A stretch of 64,000 nucleotides of DNA. It comes from Phycisphaerales bacterium (GTDB taxonomy: Bacteria; Planctomycetota; Phycisphaerae; Phycisphaerales; JAGLTS01). Made by a program: the position numbers and the translations under genes. The stretch spans positions 18,373 through 82,372 of the forward strand of contig JAGLTS010000053.1 in the NCBI GenBank assembly GCA_023135165.1. Direction: 5' to 3'. Position 1 is the first letter of the stretch; every line of letters begins with the position of its first letter. Of this stretch, positions 8,543-16,356 are shown one piece after another. The notes under the pieces were generated by a model that was not told where the DNA came from, did no database searches, and saw nothing but the letters and a program-made list of their open reading frames with translations.

Positions 8543-10342
8543 ATGACACGGCTTGCTCAATTCACATTCGTTGTGCTCGTTCTGATCGGGGCCTGTTGCG
8601 CCGCGGCGCAGATCGAGCTGTTCGACGAACAGTTCGCCTACGATGAGGAGGCGCCGCACCTCGGCGTCTGGGCGGGCGCTGTTACGTTTGACGAGCAATC
8701 CCTGTCGATCGCGATTCGGATCGAGGCGGATGACGACGGGACGCCTCGCGCGCTGTGCACGTTCCTGGAAGTCCTGGCGCTGAACGCGCCCGCCAAGGGT
8801 GTCCGCGAGGAAGATGGTGCGCTTCGCTTCTCGCCAACTGGGATGACAGGCCGTGGAGTTACGCTGACCGTTCATGTCAACGATAACGGTCAGCGGCTCA
8901 CCGGTACGTGCATATGGAACGACCGGGAGGGTTCGTTGCTGCTGGGTCGTCGGCCGACCGTTGACGAATGCGACACGGTGATCTTCCTGGGTGGGACGAT
9001 CGAGCTGCCGGTCATGTCAGTCGAGATCCCCGTCGCGATCGGCAAGACGCCCGGCGGACACTGGGTCGGCTACTTGAACGTACCGCTTCAGTCAGTCGAG
9101 AAGGCGCCGATGCACGATGTCCATTATGACGGTGTGACGCTCACTGCGAAGGCGCTCATCGGCGGCGACGCGGCGTTTGATGTTGCGTTCGACGAAGCAG
9201 CGGATGAGTTCGCTGGCACATGGAACCAGAGTGGCCAACAACTCCCGTTCAGTCTCACCTTGCTCGATGCGCCGATCGAGTCAGGGCGACCGCAGGATCC
9301 GACGCGACCGTACCCGTACCGCGATGAGGATGTCACGATCGAGCATCCTGCCGGTCACACGCTCGCCGGAACGCTGACGATCCCCGAAGGTGAAGGTCCG
9401 CACCCGGTGGTCGTTCTCATCACCGGTTCGGGACCGCAGGACCGCGACGAAAGCCTGCTCGGACATCGCCCGTTCCTTGTTGTGTCGGACTATCTGACAC
9501 GGCACGGCATCGCGGTGCTGCGTTACGACGATCGGGGCACGGCTGAATCAACCGGCAACTTCGCGGATGCGACCTCGGCTGATTTCGCCACCGACGCGCT
9601 CGCCGCCGTGCATTACCTGATCGGCCTTGGCGAGATCGATGCACACCGCATCGGCCTTATGGGGCACAGCGAGGGCGGGATCATCGCGCCGATGGTCGCC
9701 GTGATGAGCGAGGATGTCAGCTTCATCGTACTTCTCGCCGGGACAGGCGTGGACGGCGCACAGATCCTTCTTGAGCAAGGTGATTTGATCGGCCGGGCGA
9801 CCGGTGAGAACGAAGAGGTCATCAAGGCAACCAACCCGCTGCGCGCAGCGCTGTACGAGCGGATTGCGACGGACGCCGATGAAGACACTGTGCGCGAAGC
9901 TATCCTGGAACTGCTCACCGTTCAGCGTTCATACATGACCGAAGAGGAGCTTGCGGCGCTGCCCGAGGAAGAAGTCCTGCTGAGCCGGTCGCTCGCGAAG
10001 CTCACCACGCCTTGGTTTAAGTTCTTCCTCTCGTATGATCCGCGAGAGAAGTTACGTGAAGTGACCATTCCGGTGCTTGCCGTCGCCGGCTCGCTCGACT
10101 TGCAGGTTCCGCCCGTGCTGAACATGTCCGCGATCGAAGCGGCGCTTGCCGAGGCGGGCAACGAGGATGTGACGACCCACGTCTTTGAGGGGCTCAATCA
10201 TCTGTTCCAAAAGGCGGAGACGGGTTCGCCGACGGAGTATGCGTCGATTGACGAGACGTTCAACGAGCAAGCGCTTGCATACATCACAACATGGATTCGC
10301 GAGCATGTTGGACTCGACGGCTCGGCGCAGCATGATGATTGA
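8543..10342 (+). CDS. Exported alpha/beta hydrolase (serine aminopeptidase/esterase type)
   Basis: 599 residues. It has a signal peptide (MTRLAQFTFVVLVLIGACCAAAQ), an N-terminal beta-rich region of about 240 residues without a recognised name, and an alpha/beta hydrolase domain from about residue 255. The oxyanion region is VVLITGSGPQDRDES, the strand VLRYDDRGTAES follows, and the nucleophile elbow is GHSEGG with Ser376. A late Asp (AGSLDLQVP) and His (GLNHLF) complete the probable triad. Families with this layout are annotated as S33-like or dienelactone-hydrolase-like esterases. AAGGAA precedes the start. It follows the metallopeptidase by 27 nt in the same direction, so the two are probably co-transcribed. 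The substrate is unknown. Confidence 0.8.
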   Translation: MTRLAQFTFVVLVLIGACCAAAQIELFDEQFAYDEEAPHLGVWAGAVTFDEQSLSIAIRIEADDDGTPRALCTFLEVLALNAPAKGVREEDGALRFSPTGMTGRGVTLTVHVNDNGQRLTGTCIWNDREGSLLLGRRPTVDECDTVIFLGGTIELPVMSVEIPVAIGKTPGGHWVGYLNVPLQSVEKAPMHDVHYDGVTLTAKALIGGDAAFDVAFDEAADEFAGTWNQSGQQLPFSLTLLDAPIESGRPQDPTRPYPYRDEDVTIEHPAGHTLAGTLTIPEGEGPHPVVVLITGSGPQDRDESLLGHRPFLVVSDYLTRHGIAVLRYDDRGTAESTGNFADATSADFATDALAAVHYLIGLGEIDAHRIGLMGHSEGGIIAPMVAVMSEDVSFIVLLAGTGVDGAQILLEQGDLIGRATGENEEVIKATNPLRAALYERIATDADEDTVREAILELLTVQRSYMTEEELAALPEEEVLLSRSLAKLTTPWFKFFLSYDPREKLREVTIPVLAVAGSLDLQVPPVLNMSAIEAALAEAGNEDVTTHVFEGLNHLFQKAETGSPTEYASIDETFNEQALAYITTWIREHVGLDGSAQHDD

Positions 10343-10406
10343 AGCGAATCGTCCTTGAAAGCCGCATGATGTGCACGACCAAGCCCGGCACCTCGTGGGT
10401 GAGCGA

Positions 10407-12389
10407 CTACGTGCCCGTGCCATAGACCGCCAGCAAAATGCCCAGGTCCGATTGATCCACATCGCCGTCGCCGTCGAGGTCGGCATCGTCGTTGTAGTGG
10501 GGATCGCCCGGCAGCAGATCATACGTCGCGAGCAGAATGCCCAAGTCCGACTGATCCACGTCGCCATCACCATCGAGATCGCCAAGGATAGTCCCCGCTG
10601 TACCGTGGATGATCAGCGACCAGTCGAGCCACGTCGCGATGTCGCCCGCCTTCTCATCGGAGATCGTGAGCGACCAGATGCCCTGCGACGATTCATCCCA
10701 ATGCCGGAAGCTCGTGAACAGGTATGCATTGAGATCATCCTGCGAGTCCTCGCGCGGCACAGTGAAGATCGACTCGGTTCCAGTCGGTGCTGTCAACACA
10801 ATGCGCAGGTCGCCGACGTAGGTTGTGGTCGCGTTCACAATGATCTCGACCGATTCGATATTGATCATGTCTTCCACGTCGATCGTGCTCATCACGCCGA
10901 CGGGATCGTTGTCCGGAAGGGCAACACCCACCAGTTGTGTGTGCTCGCAGGACAATTCCTCCGCCACGTTGGTCCACTCGGCTGCGAGCGCAACCGCTGC
11001 GCCGGCGTCGATCGCGCCGAACCCATAGTTATAGTTGACATCGCGCCCCGCTCCATTGACGACCCAGTCAACGTTCGTCGGGTCGTTCTTACGCGCGGAG
11101 TCGATCAGAACATGCTGCACATCGCGCCAGGTGAGATTCGGGTTGGCTTGGAGCATCAGCGCCACAGCCCCTGCGGCGAGCGGCGCGGCGGCGCTTGTGC
11201 CTCCGAAGCTCGACGTGTAATTGTTCCCTACCATGGTCGTATAGATCCCGCGGACGTTGCCCGATGTGTGCGTCACGACGAGCATTGACGATCCGGTCTC
11301 ATTGAAGTCGGATCGGTAGTCGAGATCGCCGATGCCGCCGATGCAGAGCGTGAATCGACTCGACGTGTACGGGTCGTAGTCGGTGCGGTCGTTATAGTCC
11401 GCGCCGTTGCCGCCCGCCCAGACGAAGATCTCGCCCAGACCGTCCCGCCCTGTCGCCGTCGCCTCCTCAAGGGCGGTGCGTTCGACTGATGACATCTCAG
11501 CGAGCAGGCCGAGATCCCACGGGCCCCACGAACTGGATTTCACATCGTTCAAGTCGTTGCGGTATCCGAATGCGTCGGCGTTCTGCTGATCGTTGCCGAA
11601 GTAGATGTTGGCGAGCTGCGCGCCGTGCGCGAGCCCGACGCCGCCCAGGCCGTTGTTGTCGACTGCTCCGATCACACCGGCGACGCTGGTGGCGTGGTTC
11701 GACGAACCGCCTGAACCTTGACTCGCCTCGGCGTTGAAGTTGCCCGCCAGATCCTCGTGGGTCGTCTGCCAGCCGCCTTCGATCACGGCGACGATGACGC
11801 CCGTGCCGTCGTACCCGGCGTTCCATGCATCCTCAGCATTCACATCGGCGATCGCCATGGTCGTATTGCGCAGATGCCATTGATTCGGAAACCCCGGATC
11901 GGTGGGCAGGTCTCGCAACGTCACCGGCTGCGCGATGCTGACGTAGCACTCAAGGACGCGATCGTCGCTCGCCAGCGCATCGGCCAAGCTGATCGCGCTC
12001 GCAACGGAGTCGCAGGAGGCGGCGTAAAAGCCAGGCGCCGCATCGATCGCCGTTACCTCCGTCGCGCCGCCGTGCGAGTTGACGACGAGCGTAGCAGGCT
12101 GCTCGTCAGACAGGCGGAAGATGACGACATCGGTGATCTCATAGCCGGCTGCAGGCACAGGCAATCGACCAAACTTATCAGCCAAGTCGGCATTCACGCG
12201 CTTTGCCTCGGCCGTGCGCGCCTCAAGCGCATCCACAGCGAACATCTCACGCCCGTGCGCTGTTCGGATCATCACCGACTTGTCAGACCCCAGGCCGTCC
12301 GCCGTGGCTTGTGCCGGTGAAACAGACAGCGCGAACCCCGCAAAAGCGATCGGAAGCAGCAACATGCTCCATCTCATGTGAGTACTCAT
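10407..12389 (-). CDS. Secreted kexin-like subtilase with P-domain and dockerin; catalytic Asp replaced by Glu
   Basis: 660 residues from ATG 12389, which has AGAGAGG upstream; the ORF-track extension overlaps the neighbouring gene. It has a signal peptide (MLLLPIAFAGFALSVSPAQA), a propeptide-like region, then an S8 domain. Where subtilases have Asp, this one reads VAVIEGGWQTTHEDL, so position 204 is Glu. His232 is in NHATSVAG, the oxyanion Asn328 in AGGNG, and Ser399 in GGTSAAAP. A proprotein-convertase P-domain follows (VGDLRIVLTAPTGTES, IWSLTISDEKAGD). Two dockerin-like calcium repeats (GDLDGDGDVDQSDLGILL) end the protein. It lies directly downstream of a paralogue with an intact triad. 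It may be inactive, altered or regulatory. Confidence 0.88.
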   Translation of the reverse strand: MSTHMRWSMLLLPIAFAGFALSVSPAQATADGLGSDKSVMIRTAHGREMFAVDALEARTAEAKRVNADLADKFGRLPVPAAGYEITDVVIFRLSDEQPATLVVNSHGGATEVTAIDAAPGFYAASCDSVASAISLADALASDDRVLECYVSIAQPVTLRDLPTDPGFPNQWHLRNTTMAIADVNAEDAWNAGYDGTGVIVAVIEGGWQTTHEDLAGNFNAEASQGSGGSSNHATSVAGVIGAVDNNGLGGVGLAHGAQLANIYFGNDQQNADAFGYRNDLNDVKSSSWGPWDLGLLAEMSSVERTALEEATATGRDGLGEIFVWAGGNGADYNDRTDYDPYTSSRFTLCIGGIGDLDYRSDFNETGSSMLVVTHTSGNVRGIYTTMVGNNYTSSFGGTSAAAPLAAGAVALMLQANPNLTWRDVQHVLIDSARKNDPTNVDWVVNGAGRDVNYNYGFGAIDAGAAVALAAEWTNVAEELSCEHTQLVGVALPDNDPVGVMSTIDVEDMINIESVEIIVNATTTYVGDLRIVLTAPTGTESIFTVPREDSQDDLNAYLFTSFRHWDESSQGIWSLTISDEKAGDIATWLDWSLIIHGTAGTILGDLDGDGDVDQSDLGILLATYDLLPGDPHYNDDADLDGDGDVDQSDLGILLAVYGTGT

Positions 12390-12435
12390 CAAGACCTCTC
12401 TCCAGAAAACCCGAACGTCGTAGCGCATCGAGTCG

Positions 12436-14652
12436 CTATGTGCCAATCCCGTAATATGCAAGCAGGATGCCGAGATCCTGCTGATCCACATCGCCATCAC
12501 CGTCCAAGTCCGCATCCGGATTCCAGTGCTGATGGTCATCGGGAAGGTCATACGTCGCGAGCAGAATGCCGAGATCCTGCTGATCGACATCGCCATCATT
12601 GTCGATGTCACCGGGGATGCCCGTCGTGACGCCGCCGAGGTAGATGACCAGTTCCAGACCGGTGATGCTCATATCGGTCCCATCGTCGCCGCTGCCGTCG
12701 AGGATACGCACGATCCATTCGCCATCCGGGCATTCATCCCAATGGCGGACGCTTGTAAAGACGAACGGCCCTTCGTAGTCGCCCTCATCATCGCGCGTCT
12801 CGGCAAGGAGCGATTCCGTTCCGGTCGGCGCGATCAGCTTGATCTCCAGATCGCCGCGATACCCACCTGTTGTCTCGATGTGCAGCTCGACGTGCTCGAC
12901 GATCTCGACAGGATCGACGTCGCAGTCCACGCCTTCGACGTCGATTTGCGCAATGAGTTCAAGCGGGGGATCTGCGGTGGGTACGCTCACAGGCGGGCCC
13001 TCCGGATCGACGATCAGCGAAGAGACGGTCGTGCTTGTGTCGCTTGTCAGCCCGGCGACGCCCCACAACGTGGCGCGCGCGGCGGCTGCGGCTGCGTCGA
13101 CCGCGCCGAAGCCATAGCTGTAGCTGATGTCGTGACCGGCTCCATTTGTTTCCCAAGGCGAGTCGCCGCCCTCACCGCCTGGGTCGTTCTTGCGAGCCGT
13201 GCGGACGAGGATGTGCTGCACATCGCGCCACGTCAGATCCGGATTCGCGTCGAGCATGAGCGCGACGACACCCGCCGCGAGTGGGGAAGCCGAGCTTGTC
13301 CCGCCGAACGAAGAGTAGTAGTCGCCGGATGTGTACCCATCGGAGCCGGTTGGATCGCATGTTGTGATGCCGCGCGACCCGCCGTTGGAATGTGCGCCGA
13401 CGAGGATGCTCGAACCTCGCACGCTATACCACGAGCGGATGTCGTCATCAGCGATAGCGCCGACGGTAATGACATAGCGCGAGGAGTTCAGCCCGCCGTA
13501 GTCAGCTCGGCCGTCCTGCATGTATCCGTTGCCCGCCGCGAAGCAGAAGATCACACCCTTGCCTGGGAGGATGCCGTCACCGCCCCGGCCCCACGTGATT
13601 GCCGTCTCAAGCCCCGCGCGCGCATACGGGTAGAGCGGCCGAACCCGCCATTCCTGGACCCGACCCCACGAGTTGTTCTTGATGTCGATCTCATCAACAT
13701 CATCTGGATCGAGCGGGTTGTTCCCGAACTCGAAGATCGTTTGGTAGTCCTCTTCATACAGCGGGCCGCCGAGCATACGCAATGCGCAGAAGTCCGCTGC
13801 GTACGCGGCGCCTCGGACGCCCCGGTCGTTCGCCCTCGCAGCCATCACGCCCGTCACGCACGTGCCGTGCCCTTCGTAACTGAACTCGTGGTCCGGGTTG
13901 TCATCCTCTTCGTTGAAGTCCCAACTGAGATCGGCGCGATAGAGCGGGTTTGGCGGATCGTCGTCATCGGCGAAGTCCTCGTGTTCCCAGTCCAAGCCGT
14001 CATCCACTGTGCAGACGATGACCGGGCCTTCCTCGCCGCCGTTGTCACCGTCAACGCCCACATCCCACGCGGCGCGGACGTTCGCGTCGATGTGCTCATC
14101 GCCTTCGACCGTGTTCTCGAGATGCCACTGGTCCACGTAGAGTGGGTCCTCAGGCTCATCCATCGGCGCTGCCGGGAAGGCGGAGCGGATGTAGGCGTAG
14201 CGAACCTGCGCATCGGCTGCGAGGCGGTCAGCGAGCGCCGCGGCAGCACGCACCGACTCGGCGGACACATCGTAGATGTCATCGTCGGCGAAGAGCGCTC
14301 GCACCGCACCCAGGTTGTGGCGCAGCGTGAACTGCTCGATGCCGATGCCTGGCAGCAGACGGAACATCACGCGATCAGTCAGGATGTACGTTCGGTGCCG
14401 CTCGGGGAGAGTTTGCTCAGCCGTCGTCCGGGCGACCTGCACAGCGGGACTGCTCGTTGCTGCACCATTCGCCACGTCGAACAGGATTGGCCCGTCCAAC
14501 GTCCGAACACGCAGTCGTAGCGGTGAGACCGAGACAAACGCCGCATCACCGGCCGGCACTGCGGATTGCTGATCGGCTGCGCCAACCGTTGCGGAAGCGG
14601 CAAGTGCGATCACGGCGGCGAGCGATCGGAAGCCCAGTCGCGTGCGTTTCAT
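12436..14652 (-). CDS. Secreted kexin-like subtilase with P-domain and dockerin repeats
   Basis: 738 residues with an excellent GGAGGAAT Shine-Dalgarno sequence and a signal peptide ending near ASATVGAA. After a propeptide-like segment, the S8 domain has Asp217 in CTVDDGLDWEHEDF (the DDG of kexins), His262 in GHGTCVTGVMAA, Asn375 in FAAGNG and Ser453 in GGTSSASP. A P-domain follows (YRGDLEIKLIAPTGTESLL, EWIVRILDGSGDDG). Two dockerin-like EF-hand repeats (GDIDNDGDVDQQDLGILL and a second copy) end the protein. Kexin-type subtilases cut after basic residues, but that specificity is not shown here. The paralogue 46 nt downstream repeats the whole domain order, indicating tandem duplication. It probably acts outside the cytoplasm. 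Confidence 0.92.
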   Translation of the reverse strand: MKRTRLGFRSLAAVIALAASATVGAADQQSAVPAGDAAFVSVSPLRLRVRTLDGPILFDVANGAATSSPAVQVARTTAEQTLPERHRTYILTDRVMFRLLPGIGIEQFTLRHNLGAVRALFADDDIYDVSAESVRAAAALADRLAADAQVRYAYIRSAFPAAPMDEPEDPLYVDQWHLENTVEGDEHIDANVRAAWDVGVDGDNGGEEGPVIVCTVDDGLDWEHEDFADDDDPPNPLYRADLSWDFNEEDDNPDHEFSYEGHGTCVTGVMAARANDRGVRGAAYAADFCALRMLGGPLYEEDYQTIFEFGNNPLDPDDVDEIDIKNNSWGRVQEWRVRPLYPYARAGLETAITWGRGGDGILPGKGVIFCFAAGNGYMQDGRADYGGLNSSRYVITVGAIADDDIRSWYSVRGSSILVGAHSNGGSRGITTCDPTGSDGYTSGDYYSSFGGTSSASPLAAGVVALMLDANPDLTWRDVQHILVRTARKNDPGGEGGDSPWETNGAGHDISYSYGFGAVDAAAAAARATLWGVAGLTSDTSTTVSSLIVDPEGPPVSVPTADPPLELIAQIDVEGVDCDVDPVEIVEHVELHIETTGGYRGDLEIKLIAPTGTESLLAETRDDEGDYEGPFVFTSVRHWDECPDGEWIVRILDGSGDDGTDMSITGLELVIYLGGVTTGIPGDIDNDGDVDQQDLGILLATYDLPDDHQHWNPDADLDGDGDVDQQDLGILLAYYGIGT

Positions 14653-14960
14653 CTATTCCTCCAGACATGTTCAGCGGCATGCGATGTATCGTCCGTTCGA
14701 GAGAGCCACTCTTGCCGCGCGCCATCTCCACACGTTGCATCCACCGGACACGACCGCCCCAGATGGATGCCCCTACAAAGACCGATAAAACCAGCCCACA
14801 ACCAGCCGGCGAAGCGGGCCTATCGGGCGACTGCTCAACGTGAGACTGTACGGCCCGACCTGCCCCGGTGCTGCATCGCGTCCGGGTTTTTTTCCCGAGG
14901 ATTGCTGCCACGAGGCGGATGGTCTTGCTCGCGGATTTGAGTCCGTCACAGCCCCACCCG
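14653..14960. other. Intergenic region upstream of subtilase and downstream of CNT transporter
   Basis: About 300 bases without a convincing gene. Next to the subtilase start is its GGAGGAAT ribosome site. Near 14883-14897 there is a T7 run between short CGGG/CCCG arms, too short to call a terminator. I see no tRNA and no conserved promoter hexamers that I would defend. Confidence 0.5.
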
Positions 14961-16259
14961 TTACGGGGCGATGAGGATCCCGGCGATCGTCGCTGTCATC
15001 CACGATGCGAGTGCCCCTCCGCACATCGCGCGAAGCCCGAACTTCGCCAGATCATGTCGCCGACCAGGAGCGAGGGCCGTCAGCCCGCCGATCTGGATGC
15101 CGATCGACGCGAAGTTTGCGAACCCGCAGAGCGCGTAGGCTGCGATCTGGATCGATCGCTCACACATCGCCGGATCGCCCTGGGCTGGGTTCGCCATCTC
15201 GCCCAGCGACATGTACGCGATGAACTCCGTGGCGATGATCTTCTCGCCCATGAGCGAACCAAACTCGAGGCAGTCGGCCCAGGGCACGCCCATCGTCCAC
15301 GCCAAGGGCGAGAACAGACAGCCGAGCAGATACTCGAGCGTGAACGGCGGGATGTCGTGCAACTCGCGCCATGATGCGATGGCTCCCCACTCGCTCAGCG
15401 CGGTGAGCGGCCAGTTCAGCATCGCCAGCAGTGCGACGAACGCGATGAGCATCGCTGCGACGTTGACCGCAAGGCGCAACCCGTCCGTCGCGCCCGCTGC
15501 CGCTGCGTCAATCACGTTGCACGTAGTGCGTTCCTGATGATGAACCAGCGTGAGTTCATTTTCCGGCGCCTCGGTCTCGGGCATGATCAGCTTCGCGATC
15601 ACGAACGCAGCGGGCGCGGACATGACGCTCGCGGTGAGCAGGTGCTTGATGAAGAGTTCTTGCATGGCCGGGTCATTACCACCGAGCATCGTGACATACA
15701 CCGCGAGGACGGAGCCTGCGATCGTCGCGAAACCGCCGACCATCAGCGCCATGAGCTGCGAGTTTGTCATCTTCTCAAGGTAGGGTTTGACGCACAGCGG
15801 CGCTTCCGTTTGGCCGACAAAGACGTTGGCTGCCATGGCGAGCGCTTCCGCGCCCGTCACGCCGAGGGTGCGCCGCAGCATCCACGCCAATCCCGCGACG
15901 ATCCTTTGCATGACGCCGAGGTGGTAGAGCACCGCCATGAGCGAGCCGAAGAAGATGATGACCGGCAACGCCTTGACGGCGAAGATGAAACCCCAAGGCC
16001 CGCTCGGATCAGCGAGCTTGTCCCCGAACACAAACGCAATTCCGCTGTCGGCGAATCCGATGAGCGTCCGCACCGCCTTGGCGAGCAGATCAAACGTGGC
16101 GACGACCGGCGGGAACTTGAGCAGCGCCAGCCCGAGCACGAACTGCAGCGCGATCCCGCAGACGACGATGCGCACCGGAATACGCCGTCGATTGCTCGAC
16201 ATCGCCCAGGCCAGAAGCAAAAGAACGACGATGCCGAGAAGGCCGACAAAGCGCTGCAT
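14961..16259 (-). CDS. Concentrative nucleoside transporter (CNT/NupC family)
   Basis: A 432-residue polytopic inner-membrane protein that imports nucleosides by cation symport. The family core is clear: FIFAVKALPVIIFFGSLMAV, the GVTGAEALAMAANVFVGQTEAPL segment whose GQTEAPL helps form the substrate site, and a C-terminal half ending in NFASIGIQIGGLTAL. Length and segment order match bacterial CNTs such as NupC. It starts at ATG 16259. It stands alone between comEC and the subtilase pair, all on the minus strand. Whether it prefers pyrimidines, purines or both cannot be read from the sequence. Confidence 0.93.
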   Translation of the reverse strand: MQRFVGLLGIVVLLLLAWAMSSNRRRIPVRIVVCGIALQFVLGLALLKFPPVVATFDLLAKAVRTLIGFADSGIAFVFGDKLADPSGPWGFIFAVKALPVIIFFGSLMAVLYHLGVMQRIVAGLAWMLRRTLGVTGAEALAMAANVFVGQTEAPLCVKPYLEKMTNSQLMALMVGGFATIAGSVLAVYVTMLGGNDPAMQELFIKHLLTASVMSAPAAFVIAKLIMPETEAPENELTLVHHQERTTCNVIDAAAAGATDGLRLAVNVAAMLIAFVALLAMLNWPLTALSEWGAIASWRELHDIPPFTLEYLLGCLFSPLAWTMGVPWADCLEFGSLMGEKIIATEFIAYMSLGEMANPAQGDPAMCERSIQIAAYALCGFANFASIGIQIGGLTALAPGRRHDLAKFGLRAMCGGALASWMTATIAGILIAP

Positions 16260-16356
16260 GACAAGCCCCTTTCACATGAGGTGCGGAATGCTGGACTGCG
16301 TGATGGTACAACGAACCGGGCCGGCGACTTACCCATCGCCGCACGGCTGCCTTCAA

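Noticed and set aside
12526-14520. 664-residue plus-strand ORF opposite the subtilase gene
   Set aside because: It is the complement of a gene with clear signal peptide, catalytic motifs, P-domain and dockerin; the ORF has no recognisable domain and is a shadow of GC-rich codon use.
14883-14897. T7 run with CGGG/CCCG arms as a terminator
   Set aside because: The stem is only 4 bp and the T run is in the loop, not after the stem.
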